Numbered from the stretch's first letter, positions 1-9,476 are shown. The stretch is 48,483 bases of DNA from Sulfurimonas sp. (GCA_030247515.1 JAOTSA010000004.1:1-48483); one strand, 5' to 3'. Numbers and translations: made by a program. The notes: generated by a model from the sequence alone, not told the origin.

Positions 1-1
1 A

Positions 2-169
2 GCATACACAATATACTTTATTCACCCAAAAAGTAGAGAAAAAGTCTCTTTTATTGCGCCTATGGATGAATATATGAAAGAGTATTTAAATAAAAAATTT
101 AACATGGAGCAGATGGATGAAATCATGGACGTTAGCAACATTATATGCAGTTTCGCTACTAATTCTTAG
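2..169 (+). CDS. C-terminal end of an RluA/RluD-family pseudouridine synthase (5' end outside window)
   Basis: The reading frame is open from the window edge to a TAG at 167-169 and gives about 55 residues. It contains FIHPKSREKVSFIAP followed by DEYMKEYL, which matches the usual C-terminal pattern of RluA-family synthases (HP-x-T-GE-x-x-x-F-x-APLP). The family isomerises uridine to pseudouridine in rRNA or tRNA. The catalytic Asp region lies upstream and is not visible. The 3' end overlaps the next gene by 53 nt. An RluA-type gene precedes the same FN3/trmB/ftsE string in Helicobacter pylori, which supports the call. Which uridine it modifies cannot be told. Confidence 0.6.
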   Translation, partial: AYTIYFIHPKSREKVSFIAPMDEYMKEYLNKKFNMEQMDEIMDVSNIICSFATNS

Positions 170-1502
170 TGGATGTGGCGGTACTGTTCCAGTACCTAAA
201 AAAGAGACAGTGATTGATACCACTTTACCAATGGTAGAGCTTACAAAAAATGGTACGATTATCGATACACACTCAATAGCTCTTGAGTGGAAAGCGATTG
301 ATGACCAAAGAGTAGAAGGTGTTTATATCTATAGAGCCGCACTTGATGATAACGGCAGTAAAAAGGAGCTATATTATGACACTGTTCCTAGCCGTTTTTC
401 TACACACTATCTCGACACAAAAATAGAGCCAAATGCACGTTATAGTTACTATTTTAAAACGTATAGCACAAAAGCAGAATCGCAAAAAAGTGAGGTAACA
501 GTCATCACTTCTTTACCTGAACTAGAATCTGTTGTTTGGATTCATAGCAGACAGGGAATGCCAAGAAGTGCAAAAATCATATGGCGTCCGCATGCAAATG
601 AAAAAGTGAAGTCCTATATTATCCAAAGACGAACACTTGAGAGCAACAAATGGGTTGATATATCTATGGTAGATGGACGTTTAAATGCAGAGTATATTGA
701 TGCAGATTTGAAAGATAACTTCACGTATATTTACCGTATTCGTGTAAAAACATATGATGGAATTATTTCAAAACCAAGTCAGGAAGTTACTGTTTTGACA
801 AAGGAGTTGCCAGTTGAGATTACGCAAATTGTCGCCTCTATAGATATTCCAAAAAGAGTAGAACTTCATTGGAAAAAGAGCGAAGCGGCTGACTTTTTGA
901 TGTATAGAATTTACAGATCAGTAAGTATCAATGGAAGTTATGAGTTGCTTGCTGAGACAAGAGAGAACTCATACGTCGATTCTGTAAAAGAGGATGGTCA
1001 AGAATATTTTTACAGAATAAGTGTTGTTGACAGAGATAAACTGCAAAGTATCAACTCTAACCACACGGCACTTGGAAGAACATTGGTAAAGCCTACAGCT
1101 CCATCATTGGCAGAGGCAAAATTTTCAAACGGGCAGGTAAAGCTCTCGTGGATTAGTGCTGACTCAAGAGCAAAAAGCTATACTGTGCAGAAGAAATTTT
1201 CTAAAGGCTTTTTAGAGAGTTCGATTGAGGATTTTCAAAATATCAAAGGAAATCAGTTTACTGATTCCAATGTACAGTATGACAAAACTTACTACTATAA
1301 GATATTTGCGGTGGATGCAAATGGGATCAAATCTGAACCTAGTATAGAGATTAAAATGGTAATAGAAGATAAAAACATGGTTCAAAAAAGAAGAGAGCCT
1401 ACTGTTGTTGAGAGAGAAGTTGAGCAAAAAAGCACCATTAAACAACCACCAGTAAGTGCGCCTGTAGAAGAGGTGATTGTGCCTATGAAAGATTTTAACT
1501 AA
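117..1502 (+). CDS. Lipoprotein with tandem fibronectin type III domains
   Basis: The protein has 461 residues. The N-terminus is a lipoprotein signal with lipobox LSGC, lipidated Cys at about residue 20, so it is expected to be membrane anchored in the envelope. After it come about four FN3-like repeats of roughly 95 residues each (about 35-130, 135-230, 232-327 and 328-420). These are seen as recurrent patterns such as V-x-L-x-W-K and Y-x-Y-R-I near each repeat's end. The tail of about 40 residues is charged and proline-rich. It sits 11 nt before trmB in a tight divisome operon and matches the position of HP0746 in H. pylori. FN3 domains usually bind protein or glycan. A role linked to FtsEX or peptidoglycan is inferred from position only. 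The start overlaps the upstream gene, but the signal peptide fixes it. Confidence 0.8.
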   Translation: MKSWTLATLYAVSLLILSGCGGTVPVPKKETVIDTTLPMVELTKNGTIIDTHSIALEWKAIDDQRVEGVYIYRAALDDNGSKKELYYDTVPSRFSTHYLDTKIEPNARYSYYFKTYSTKAESQKSEVTVITSLPELESVVWIHSRQGMPRSAKIIWRPHANEKVKSYIIQRRTLESNKWVDISMVDGRLNAEYIDADLKDNFTYIYRIRVKTYDGIISKPSQEVTVLTKELPVEITQIVASIDIPKRVELHWKKSEAADFLMYRIYRSVSINGSYELLAETRENSYVDSVKEDGQEYFYRISVVDRDKLQSINSNHTALGRTLVKPTAPSLAEAKFSNGQVKLSWISADSRAKSYTVQKKFSKGFLESSIEDFQNIKGNQFTDSNVQYDKTYYYKIFAVDANGIKSEPSIEIKMVIEDKNMVQKRREPTVVEREVEQKSTIKQPPVSAPVEEVIVPMKDFN

Positions 1503-1513
1503 AACGAGAATAA

Positions 1514-2686
1514 ATGCCACATCTACATATTAAAGAGTTTAAAGAGATAGAGTTTCCATCAAAAAAAGATGGAGTCTCTTTCCATTTTATAGCTAAAAAC
1601 GCATCATATCAAGAGGAAAAGCTCATTGCTGTTTCAGTGGAAGAGGATGAATTTTTCTTGTTGGTGATAGATGAAGAGGGAAGAAAGTTGCTCAAAAGCG
1701 ACAAGCTTACACGACCTCCTTCTGTCTATAATGTACATAAAGCACTTCTCTCTTATGCGCATCTGGCGGAGATGGAAGTGATATCATCTAATGTAGTGTG
1801 TCATCAGAAAAATATTCACCTTAGAGAAGTAACGGCACTTAAAGATATTACATATTTTGCAGCTAATTTCCCGCAAAATAAGAGAATCCGCATCGAGGTT
1901 GGTTTTGGTTCTGGACGTCATCTGTTACATCAAGCTTCCAACAATCCAGATGTATTGTTTATAGGGATAGAGATTCACACTCCTTCTATTGAACAAGTTT
2001 TAAAGCAAATTACTATCCAAAATCTTGACAATATCTTAGTACTCAATTATGACGCAAGACTTTTCATGGAACTCGTCCCATCCAATGCCGTTGAGAAGAT
2101 TTATGTACATTTTCCTGTGCCTTGGGATAAAAAACCTCATAGAAGAGTTATTTCAACTGCATTTGTTGAAGAAGCAAGACGTATTTTAAATATAGGCGGG
2201 ACGCTGGAGCTTAGAACAGATAGTGAACTTTACTATACATACTCTTATGAGACTTTTATCGCATTTCCTAAAACCACACTTAATATCAATAAAAACAGAG
2301 ATATTGCAGTCTCAAGCAAGTATGAAGATAGATGGAAAAAGATGGAAAAAAACATTTATGATTTGACCATGATAAATGATGAGGAGTCTTGCGAGCTTTC
2401 GTTGGAAGGGGATTTTCATTTTTCTAAAGTAAGATTAAAAATGCAAGATATCTTTACATTTTGTAAAACTGTTCAAAGAGTTGATGGTGGATTTGTCAAT
2501 TTTGAAAGATGTTTTGTGCTTGAAGATGGAGTGATGTTGCGCCTCTCTATGGGAAGTTTTGACAAACCTGAACATGTTTATGTTATAGTAAAGGGAGAAG
2601 AGGCTCACTACTATCCAAAAAAACCGCTTCGTTCAAAAAGCAATCTTGCAGCACATAAATTTTTAAATAAGGTGCTTCATGGATAA
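1514..2686 (+). CDS. trmB: tRNA (guanine-N7-)-methyltransferase, long epsilonproteobacterial form
   Basis: The enzyme makes m7G46 in tRNA using S-adenosylmethionine. The SAM-binding motif I is [12 protein letters not shown] at about residues 125-136, followed by [10 protein letters not shown] (motif II). The TrmB signature appears as [13 protein letters not shown], where most family members have FPDPWPKKRH. At 390 residues it is longer than the usual 210-240. The extra material is an N-terminal extension of about 115 residues and a C-terminal domain of similar size. As I recall, Helicobacter and Campylobacter TrmB proteins share this long form. It overlaps ftsE by 8 nt, which suggests translational coupling. 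Confidence 0.9.
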   Translation: MPHLHIKEFKEIEFPSKKDGVSFHFIAKNASYQEEKLIAVSVEEDEFFLLVIDEEGRKLLKSDKLTRPPSVYNVHKALLSYAHLAEMEVISSNVVCHQKNIHLREVTALKDITYFAANFPQNKRIRIEVGFGSGRHLLHQASNNPDVLFIGIEIHTPSIEQVLKQITIQNLDNILVLNYDARLFMELVPSNAVEKIYVHFPVPWDKKPHRRVISTAFVEEARRILNIGGTLELRTDSELYYTYSYETFIAFPKTTLNINKNRDIAVSSKYEDRWKKMEKNIYDLTMINDEESCELSLEGDFHFSKVRLKMQDIFTFCKTVQRVDGGFVNFERCFVLEDGVMLRLSMGSFDKPEHVYVIVKGEEAHYYPKKPLRSKSNLAAHKFLNKVLHG

Positions 2687-3350
2687 AGTTATTGTCGCTC
2701 AGGAACTATCTTTAGCATATTCAAATAGTGAGATAATTATCAATAAAGCAAGTTTTTCGATAAATTCTGGTGAATTTGTGTTTATCACAGGAGCAAGCGG
2801 AAGCGGAAAATCAACACTACTCAAATCACTTTTTGGCGCACTAAAACCAAAACAAGGCTCTTTGGTTGTTGGAGGAGTTGAGCTTCATGGTGCTTCACGC
2901 TCAAAGCTTAACCTTTTGAGAAGACATATTGGGATAGTTTTTCAAGACTATAAACTTGTCAAAGAGTGGACAATAGAAAAAAACATCATGCTCCCTCTTC
3001 TCATCAATGGATATGTCAACAGTGTTGCACAAAATCAGGTTGACAAGCTTCTAAAACATGTACGACTTAACCACCAAATAGGAAAATACCCATTAGAACT
3101 TAGCGGCGGTGAGCAGCAAAGAGTTGCTATGGCAAGAGCATTGGCACATAACCCCATCTTGATTTTGGCAGATGAACCAACTGGAAATCTTGACGACTAC
3201 TCCTCGCAACTTATCTGGAATCTTTTAGAAGGTGCAAACAACCAACTTAAGACGACTGTTATTGTCGTAACGCATCATATTCCAAAAACTTTAAATGTTG
3301 CGTATAAACATTTTCATATTGAGTATGGGAGCATAAATGAAATCTGTTAG
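2679..3350 (+). CDS. ftsE: Cell division ATP-binding protein FtsE
   Basis: This 223-residue ABC ATPase is the normal FtsE size. Walker A is GASGSGKST at residues 38-46. The signature [15 protein letters not shown] is followed by Walker [14 protein letters not shown], and the switch His lies in VVTHH. It pairs with the membrane protein FtsX, encoded directly downstream with a 14-nt overlap. FtsEX acts at the septal ring and transmits ATP hydrolysis across the membrane to a periplasmic activator of peptidoglycan amidases. The EnvC-type gene that follows fits this partner set. Confidence 0.93.
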   Translation: MDKVIVAQELSLAYSNSEIIINKASFSINSGEFVFITGASGSGKSTLLKSLFGALKPKQGSLVVGGVELHGASRSKLNLLRRHIGIVFQDYKLVKEWTIEKNIMLPLLINGYVNSVAQNQVDKLLKHVRLNHQIGKYPLELSGGEQQRVAMARALAHNPILILADEPTGNLDDYSSQLIWNLLEGANNQLKTTVIVVTHHIPKTLNVAYKHFHIEYGSINEIC

Positions 3351-4149
3351 AAATCATCTCTCCCTTGTTATTGCGCTTTTGAGCATACTTTTTTCTATGC
3401 AGGTTTTTTTCATAGTAGAGCGTTCCATAGATGCTTATAAAACAAAGCTCTCCAAAAACTACTCTGTTATTGTAGTGAGTAAAAAAGAGTTAAACAAAGA
3501 TGAGTTTTCAAAAATAAATATAATTGTTTCACAAGCACAAGAGATTACTCCTGACTCTGTGATAAAGCGACTAAGCAGTGATATGAAAAACACAAATGTA
3601 GAGCTTTTAAAACTTACATTGCCAAAATTTTACAAACTATCACTAGAGCATTACCCATCTCCAGAGGAAATAAAAAAACTAAAAAGTGATTTGCTTGCAA
3701 ACAGTGCTGTTACAAAAGTAGAAGATTTTGCTCATACGCATGACACGGTCTATAAACTTTTGCTCTTGTTTAAAAACGTAGTTTCGCTTTTTTCGATTGT
3801 TGTAGCTATTGTTACGTTGCTGCTTATCTTTAAAGAGCTAAGAATTTGGCAGTATAAACATAGTGAACGAATGACTATCATGGGGCTTTTTGGTGCTGCT
3901 CTGTGGTTGCGTTCTGCTGTACTTTTTAGGCTTGCAATTGTTGACGCACTTGTAGCTAGTTTTATTGCTTTTGGTGCTTTTGCTTATCTCTCATCACATC
4001 CATGGATTACCCAGCAACTCAAGAGCATAGATATAGATATAGTTTTATTTTATCCTATAGAAGATTCGTTGATTCTTTTTGGAGTTGCGATTGCAATCTC
4101 GATTGTTTTAGCTTCATTAATTGTTTTGGGTCATAAAGAAGAGGCATGA
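3337..4149 (+). CDS. ftsX: Cell division membrane protein FtsX
   Basis: The protein has 270 residues and FtsX topology. There is one N-terminal membrane helix at about 8-27, a periplasmic domain of about 100 residues, and three C-terminal helices at about 140-165, 185-213 and 240-262. It overlaps ftsE by 14 nt at its start and envC by 4 nt (ATGA) at its end, so the three genes are translationally coupled. The periplasmic loop is where FtsX binds EnvC in E. coli. Identification rests on topology and on the ftsE/envC context more than on strong motifs, because FtsX sequences diverge fast. Confidence 0.87.
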   Translation: MKSVRNHLSLVIALLSILFSMQVFFIVERSIDAYKTKLSKNYSVIVVSKKELNKDEFSKINIIVSQAQEITPDSVIKRLSSDMKNTNVELLKLTLPKFYKLSLEHYPSPEEIKKLKSDLLANSAVTKVEDFAHTHDTVYKLLLLFKNVVSLFSIVVAIVTLLLIFKELRIWQYKHSERMTIMGLFGAALWLRSAVLFRLAIVDALVASFIAFGAFAYLSSHPWITQQLKSIDIDIVLFYPIEDSLILFGVAIAISIVLASLIVLGHKEEA

Positions 4150-5369
4150 TTCGTTTATTTTTACCACTTTTGCTTCTCTCTTTTTCTCTTAAGGCAAAGA
4201 CAAATATTGATGATAAAATCCAAAAAACAAGCTCAGAGATGGGTACGTATGCAAAAACACAAGAGATTATCAATAAAAAAATGGATGAGACAGCACAAGC
4301 AATCATCGCTCATGAAAAAGAGATTGCTGGGCAGCAACAAACTTTAAAGAAGCTTCAGGAAAATCTTGTAGAAAAAGAGGGAAACTATGGTGCTAATGTT
4401 GAGGAGATTAAATCCCTCAAAACCATACAAGAGAACCTGAAACAAAATAGTAATGCTCTTGAAGAAGAGTTGGTTTTTACTATTGCGCAGAGCGTTTCTT
4501 TGTCTATTATTTTAGAAGAAGAGTACAGTGCTAGTGAAGAGTCGCTTATTGAGTATGAAGTTTTGGAGAGTATGCTTAAGGGCGCAAAAATAAAAATCAA
4601 AGAACTCAATAAAGAGTTTCATGAAAATTCCAAAAATATAGATGTTTTAAACCAACATGTTAGCTCCATAGAGAGTGCAATTGCTTCAATTGATGCAAAA
4701 AGAAAAGAGATAAAAAAAACACAAGAAGCAAATATAGAGTCTCTTCAAAAGTTAAAAACTTCAAAAGAGTCTTACAAGCAAGAGTTAAAAGAGATTTTAG
4801 ACAAACAGGACTCTTTAAAAAAGACTTTGTCACAGCTTAATCTCATAAAGATAGATGAGCTTTCAAAAGCACAGGAAGAGGCTCAAAGAGCAGAAGCTTT
4901 TAGTGCTAAAGAGAGTCCATCTAAGGATAATCTGCCAAAAGTGAAGACGCAAGGTAGCAGCTATCAGGCGGTAACAACAAAACTCTATGTCGGAGAAAAA
5001 ACTATACCGCCGTTTGAGCCTTACAAGATTACAAAACAGTATGGAAACTATACAGACCCTATCTATGGTATTAAAGTTTTCAATGAATCTATCTCTTTAA
5101 AACCAAGCCAGCCAAATGAGAAAGTTAAAACAGTTTTCAATGGAAAGGTTATCTATGCGGATAAAACGCCTGTTTTAAACAATATTGTCATTATTGAGCA
5201 TGATAATGGACTTCATACTATCTATGCAAATCTCTCGCAGATAGCACCAGATATAGAAAAAGGAAAAAAAGTAAAGCAGGGTTCTGTTATAGGAAGGGTT
5301 GGGGATGAACTTATTTTTGAAGTAACGCAAAAATCGTTTCATATCAACCCTGTAGCACTTTTCCAATAA
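4146..5369 (+). CDS. envC: EnvC-like murein hydrolase activator (coiled coil plus degenerate LytM/M23 domain)
   Basis: The protein has 407 residues. A short signal peptide (about 1-18) is followed by a long coiled coil (about 20-260, rich in Glu, Lys, Gln and Leu) and a C-terminal LytM/peptidase M23 domain (about 290-407). Active M23 enzymes have zinc-ligand histidines in YAHL and LHFE. Here these segments read YANL and LIFE, so the zinc site is lost. This is expected for EnvC, which activates amidases rather than cutting peptidoglycan itself. It lies directly after ftsEX with a 4-nt overlap, and the order matches HP0748-HP0750 of H. pylori. It is probably the FtsX-recruited activator for septal amidase. 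Confidence 0.85.
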   Translation: MIRLFLPLLLLSFSLKAKTNIDDKIQKTSSEMGTYAKTQEIINKKMDETAQAIIAHEKEIAGQQQTLKKLQENLVEKEGNYGANVEEIKSLKTIQENLKQNSNALEEELVFTIAQSVSLSIILEEEYSASEESLIEYEVLESMLKGAKIKIKELNKEFHENSKNIDVLNQHVSSIESAIASIDAKRKEIKKTQEANIESLQKLKTSKESYKQELKEILDKQDSLKKTLSQLNLIKIDELSKAQEEAQRAEAFSAKESPSKDNLPKVKTQGSSYQAVTTKLYVGEKTIPPFEPYKITKQYGNYTDPIYGIKVFNESISLKPSQPNEKVKTVFNGKVIYADKTPVLNNIVIIEHDNGLHTIYANLSQIAPDIEKGKKVKQGSVIGRVGDELIFEVTQKSFHINPVALFQ

Positions 5370-5472
5370 TTTTTTAATATTTTATACCTCACTTCAATTA
5401 ATTTTTTTTGTTTTTTTTGACAAAATGTGATAAAATGGCTCTAGTTATACATCAGTTTCAAAGGAGGCAGCG

Positions 5473-5876
5473 ATGGATAGGGAGAGAGAGTTGGACAATC
5501 GTAGAAATAACGCCATGTACTATAATCAGGTTTTACGTGAAAATAAAACAAAAAGTAAAAGGCAGATGCCCACTAGTTCTTATGAAACTACATCTTTTGC
5601 CAAAAAAAAGTTGATTTTAGTGACTATCTTCCTTTAGTTGAAGGATATGAGGGTCTTTTTTATACATTTTACTTTATCTTCATACCATATCTAATGGGAG
5701 CTATCTTTCTTTTTTTTATTGTGGCGGGCGGCAGATTTGAATACTTTATGTTTTTAGAATTCAACTCTTTTTTGGTTGTTTGGATGATAGGATATGAAGT
5801 TGTTGCTTCTTTGATACTGTTTGCTATTTTGATTTCATTTTTTAAGCACGATGACACACAAAAAAGAAGGTATTGA
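5473..5876 (+). pseudogene. Small two-helix membrane protein gene split by a -1 frameshift at an A8 tract (disrupted, phase-variable or programmed)
   Basis: Translation from ATG 5473, preceded by a perfect AAGGAGG at 5461-5467, gives a basic, polar N-terminus. It reaches AKKK in an A8 run at 5602-5609 and stops at 5635-5637. The -1 frame continues without a stop from the A-run to TGA 5874-5876. It encodes DFSDYLPLVEGYEGLFY, two hydrophobic helices and a charged end, with good coding character. The run contains the slippery heptamer A AAA AAG in zero frame, so -1 slippage would join the halves. A ninth A would do the same. The joined product is about 134 residues and I do not recognise its family. 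A sequencing error is also possible. A -10-like TAAAAT lies at 5431-5436. Confidence 0.55.
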
Positions 5877-5921
5877 CTTATGATACGCATTCAAACGAAT
5901 GCAACATAAATATTAATTCGC

Positions 5922-5927
5922 TATAAT
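5922..5927 (+). promoter_or_regulatory. Probable -10 element for thrC
   Basis: TATAAT lies 26 nt before the thrC start in an AT-rich leader. No clear -35 is visible, which is normal for sigma-70 promoters in this phylum. Confidence 0.5.
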
Positions 5928-5952
5928 TTCAAAAAAATTTAGGCAGAACAAT

Positions 5953-7425
5953 ATGAACTTTATTCAAACACGTGGGTGTGATGAGACGAGAGCTTACAGT
6001 GTAACATTCTCGGAGGCCATCTTAAACCCAATCGCCTCTTTTGGCGGTCTTTATGTACCTCAAGATTTACCAGAGTTAGGAGAAGCGTTTTTAAACAAAC
6101 ATTTGAACTCTTCTTATAAAGAACTTGCCGCTGCAATGCTTGGGCGTTTTGAAATTGATATTGAAGAAAATGTTATTGATGAAGCACTCAATCTTTATGA
6201 TAAATTTGACAACCCATCTAACCCAGTTCCAGTTGTAAAAGTAAAAGAGAACCTTTACGTAAGTGAGCTTTATCACGGTCCAACTCGTGCATTTAAAGAT
6301 ATGGCACTTCAACCTTTTGGTATTGTACTCTCATCTATCGCACAAAAAAAAGGTGAACATTATCTGATTTTAGCCGCAACAAGCGGTGACACTGGTCCAG
6401 CTGCGCTAGAGACTTTTAAAAACCGTGCAAATGTTCAAGTTGCATGTCTCTATCCTGATGGCGGAACGAGTGATGTTCAGAGACTTCAAATGGTTACAGA
6501 AGATGCGAAAAATCTAAAAGTCATAGGCATTAACGGTGTTTTTGACGATGCACAAAATGCACTTAAAAAACTTTTGGCTTCAAGTGAATTTAAAGCCGCA
6601 CTTCAAGAAAAAAACATCCTCCTCTCAGCTGCAAACTCTGTAAATTTCGGGCGCATCATTTTTCAAATCATCTATCATATCCATAGTTATCTTGAGCTTG
6701 TGCGTCAAAATGCTATCACGATGGGCGAAAAAGTCTATCTCAATGTGCCAAGCGGAAATTTTGGAAATGCGCTTGGTGCTTACTACGCATGGAAAATGGG
6801 CTTGCCAGTTGAAAAAATTATCATCTCTTCAAATGAAAACAATGTTCTTACGAGACTTATAAAAACAGGAAAGTATGATTTAAGAGATTTGCATGTTGTA
6901 AACACAACTTCCCCAGCGATGGATATCCTAAAATCATCAAATGTAGAGCGCATTCTTTATGATATGTTTGGGTTTGAGAGAACAAGAGAGTTGATGCAAG
7001 ATTTGGAGTCAAAAAACTTCTATGAACTAAGCAGTGCAGAACTTGCAGAGCTTCAAAAAAGTTTTGATGCAGATTTTTGTACGGGCGATGAGGGCAAAGC
7101 CTATATAAAAGATACGTTTGACAACAACGGTTACCTTATGGATCCGCATACTGCTACATGTATGAAGTCTTATGAGACATGTTCAAATCCAGCGATAAAA
7201 ACGATTGCTTACTCAACGGCTGAATGGACAAAGTTCTCTCCAGTTATAGCAAATGCGCTTACAGGAGAGGTTGACGCACAAGATATCGTTGCGTTAGAGT
7301 CGATTGCAAAAGAGGCAAAACTCTCTATACCTCCGATGATAAAAGAGCTATTTTCTAAAGAGATAGTTCAAAAAACTGTTATAGAAAAAGAAGATATAGA
7401 AAAAGAGATACTCAAATTTTTGTAA
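5953..7425 (+). CDS. thrC: Threonine synthase
   Basis: The PLP enzyme converts O-phospho-L-homoserine to L-threonine in the cytoplasm. At 490 residues it is the long bacterial/fungal-type enzyme. The N-terminus FIQTRGCDETRAYSVTFSEA is typical. The PLP lysine lies in HGPTRAFKDMALQ (Lys115), and the phosphate loop in AATSGDTGPAALE. The C-terminus ends 2 nt before the converging proC. No other threonine gene is nearby, so it appears to be transcribed alone from the TATAAT at 5922. Confidence 0.95.
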   Translation: MNFIQTRGCDETRAYSVTFSEAILNPIASFGGLYVPQDLPELGEAFLNKHLNSSYKELAAAMLGRFEIDIEENVIDEALNLYDKFDNPSNPVPVVKVKENLYVSELYHGPTRAFKDMALQPFGIVLSSIAQKKGEHYLILAATSGDTGPAALETFKNRANVQVACLYPDGGTSDVQRLQMVTEDAKNLKVIGINGVFDDAQNALKKLLASSEFKAALQEKNILLSAANSVNFGRIIFQIIYHIHSYLELVRQNAITMGEKVYLNVPSGNFGNALGAYYAWKMGLPVEKIIISSNENNVLTRLIKTGKYDLRDLHVVNTTSPAMDILKSSNVERILYDMFGFERTRELMQDLESKNFYELSSAELAELQKSFDADFCTGDEGKAYIKDTFDNNGYLMDPHTATCMKSYETCSNPAIKTIAYSTAEWTKFSPVIANALTGEVDAQDIVALESIAKEAKLSIPPMIKELFSKEIVQKTVIEKEDIEKEILKFL

Positions 7426-7426
7426 C

Positions 7427-8188
7427 CTAAGAGAGTTTTTTTGCTCTCTTATGTGCTTTTTCAATAGCATTGATACATGCAGCACGAGTTCCGCCATCTT
7501 CAAGTGCGCCGTATCCTGCGGCAGTTGTCCCTCCTGGACTCATAACCGCATCTTTTAAAAGAGCAGGGTGAACATCTTGTATGAGTTTTCCAAAGCCATC
7601 AAAAAGTCCACGCATAACATCCATAGCATCAGCTCTTTTCATCCCCTCTTTGACGGCTCCATCAGCAAGTGCTTCAGCGATAAGAGCTAGGTATGCAGGA
7701 CCGCTTCCTGCAAGTGCTGTTGCGATATCCAGCTCTTTTTCACTCCCCAGCCAAAGTGTTGTACCGATAGTTCCAAGCAACTCCTTTGCCTCCTCTTTGT
7801 AAATCTCATCGCCTGTGAGTGTAGTCATGGATTTGCCCACACTTGCAGCGAGATTTGGCATGCAGCGCACGAGAGCATAAGGGTTTAGATGTTCTCTCAA
7901 TTTTTTTAAGGTTGTTCCTGCTAAAACAGAGTAGATTACTCTTGCCCTTCCTGTAAATTTGGAAGCAACTTCTTCTACGTTGGATGGTTTGACGCAAAAA
8001 ATAACTGTTTTGTGTTCGATGCTAAAACCATCAAGAAGTGCTTTTTCTACACTTATGCCAAGCTCTTTTTCAAATTTTTCCAGTTTTTCAAAACTTCTAC
8101 CTACAACTTCGATTTTGTAGCTCTCTTTTAGCCCTTTTGCAATACTTAGAGCCATATTTCCATTTCCGATAAAAGTTATAGTTTGCAT
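7427..8188 (-). CDS. proC: Pyrroline-5-carboxylate reductase
   Basis: This 253-residue NAD(P)H enzyme carries out the last step of proline synthesis. The Rossmann motif is FIGNGNMALSIAKGL at the N-terminus. The family C-terminal signature is present as MSPGGTTAAGYGALEDGG, and the GSGPAYLALIAEALADGAVKEGM segment is characteristic. Its start is 55 nt from the divergent proA start, so two proline genes share one intergenic control region. Proline synthesis would also need proB, which is not in the window. Confidence 0.95.
   Translation of the reverse strand: MQTITFIGNGNMALSIAKGLKESYKIEVVGRSFEKLEKFEKELGISVEKALLDGFSIEHKTVIFCVKPSNVEEVASKFTGRARVIYSVLAGTTLKKLREHLNPYALVRCMPNLAASVGKSMTTLTGDEIYKEEAKELLGTIGTTLWLGSEKELDIATALAGSGPAYLALIAEALADGAVKEGMKRADAMDVMRGLFDGFGKLIQDVHPALLKDAVMSPGGTTAAGYGALEDGGTRAACINAIEKAHKRAKKLS
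7428..7451. terminator. Hairpin between converging thrC and proC
   Basis: TAAGAGAG at 7428-7435 pairs perfectly with CTCTCTTA at 7444-7451 over an 8-nt T-rich loop. It lies just after the thrC stop and inside the last codons of proC. It has no clean trailing T-run, so termination in either direction is probable rather than certain. Confidence 0.45.
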
Positions 8189-8215
8189 AAGCCACCCTCA
8201 TTTTTTTTGTGGTAG

Positions 8216-8221
8216 TATAAC
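8216..8221 (+). promoter_or_regulatory. Probable -10 element for proA in the proC/proA divergent region
   Basis: TATAAC lies 22 nt before the proA ATG, which itself has a GGAG ribosome site. The region also has to hold the proC promoter on the other strand, which I could not place with confidence. Confidence 0.4.
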
Positions 8222-8243
8222 ATTAAAATTTTATGGAGAAGAT

Positions 8244-9476
8244 ATGGAGCAATTTTTACAAGAAGCAAAAAACGCAAGCAGAGTTTTGGCAGAGCTTAGC
8301 GGCGCTCAAAAAAATAGAATTTTAAAAGAGATGGCAAAAGCACTAAGAGCAGAGAGTATGGAGCTTATAGAGGCAAATGCAAAAGATATGGCTGATGGCA
8401 AGAAAAATGAGCTATCATCAGCTTTGATGGATAGACTTTATCTTGATGAGAAGCGCATTGATGCTATGGCGGTGGCGATAGAAGAGATAGCCGCACTCAA
8501 AGAGCCTGTAGGACGTGTGCTTGATGGATGGGTGACGGAAGATGGGCTAAAGATAGAGAAGGTAACGATTCCCATCGGTGTGATTGGTATCATCTATGAG
8601 TCTCGCCCAAATGTAACGAGCGATACTGCCGCACTCTGCTTTAAGAGTTCAAATGTTTGTGTATTAAAGGGTGGTAAAGAGGCTGAGAACTCAAACAGAG
8701 CTATTGCAAAGGTACTTCAAGTGGTACTAGAGAAAAACAATCTGCCAAAATCGCTTATCTCGTTGATTCCCGACTCTTCAAGAGAGGGCGTTGCAAAGCT
8801 TATAAAGATGGATAAGTATGTTGATTTGATTATTCCACGTGGCGGAGAAGGGCTTATACGCTATGTTTGCGACAACGCAACCGTGAGTGTGGTCAAGCAT
8901 GACAAAGGACAATGTCATACTTATGTCGATAAAGATGCAAAACTTGATGATGCGATAAGAATCGCCATCAATGCAAAAGTGCAACGCCCTGGAGTTTGCA
9001 ATGCTATGGAGACGCTTTTGGTTGATAGTGCCATCGCCAAAGATGCGCTTCCACTCTTTAAAAGTGCGTTTGATGCGGCACATACACAGCTTAAAGGGTG
9101 TGCAGATACTCAATCTATTATTGAAGTTGCACATGCCACGGAAGAGGATTTTGACACGGAGTATTTGGCAAATATCTTAAATATCAGGGTTGTTGATGGG
9201 GTGGAGGGTGCGATAGAGCATATTGTCCGCTTTGGCTCTGGACACTCTGAGGCGATAGTGACACAAAATGTTACAACCGCAGAAAAGTTTTTAAATGCCA
9301 TTGATGCGGCGGCGGTCTATCTTAATGCTTCTACACGCTTTACAGACGGAGGTGCTTTTGGCTTTGGTGCAGAGGTGGGCATCAGCACAAACAAGCTTCA
9401 TGCAAGAGGTCCGATGGGCATCGAGGGACTTACAACATACAAATTTAAAATCTATGGAAGCGGACAAATAAGATAG
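8244..9476 (+). CDS. proA: Gamma-glutamyl phosphate reductase
   Basis: This 410-residue NADPH-dependent aldehyde-dehydrogenase-fold enzyme makes glutamate-5-semialdehyde for proline synthesis. The catalytic Cys is in QRPGVCNAMETLL (Cys252). Other typical segments are PIGVIGIIYESRPNVT, VLKGGKEAENSN and the C-terminal STRFTDGGAFGFGAEVGIS. Length is normal for the family. It is divergent from proC. A 6-bp stem GTTGAT/ATCAAC at 9491-9506 follows the stop and may help end transcription. Confidence 0.96.
   Translation: MEQFLQEAKNASRVLAELSGAQKNRILKEMAKALRAESMELIEANAKDMADGKKNELSSALMDRLYLDEKRIDAMAVAIEEIAALKEPVGRVLDGWVTEDGLKIEKVTIPIGVIGIIYESRPNVTSDTAALCFKSSNVCVLKGGKEAENSNRAIAKVLQVVLEKNNLPKSLISLIPDSSREGVAKLIKMDKYVDLIIPRGGEGLIRYVCDNATVSVVKHDKGQCHTYVDKDAKLDDAIRIAINAKVQRPGVCNAMETLLVDSAIAKDALPLFKSAFDAAHTQLKGCADTQSIIEVAHATEEDFDTEYLANILNIRVVDGVEGAIEHIVRFGSGHSEAIVTQNVTTAEKFLNAIDAAAVYLNASTRFTDGGAFGFGAEVGISTNKLHARGPMGIEGLTTYKFKIYGSGQIR

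Noticed and set aside
4146-5369. Active M23 endopeptidase
   Set aside because: The zinc-ligand positions read YANL and LIFE rather than YAHL and LHFE, so a catalytic role is unlikely.
5408-5614. A 68-codon frame overlapping the small membrane-protein gene
   Set aside because: It has no ribosome site and a shadow-like composition, while the frame from ATG 5473 has a perfect site.
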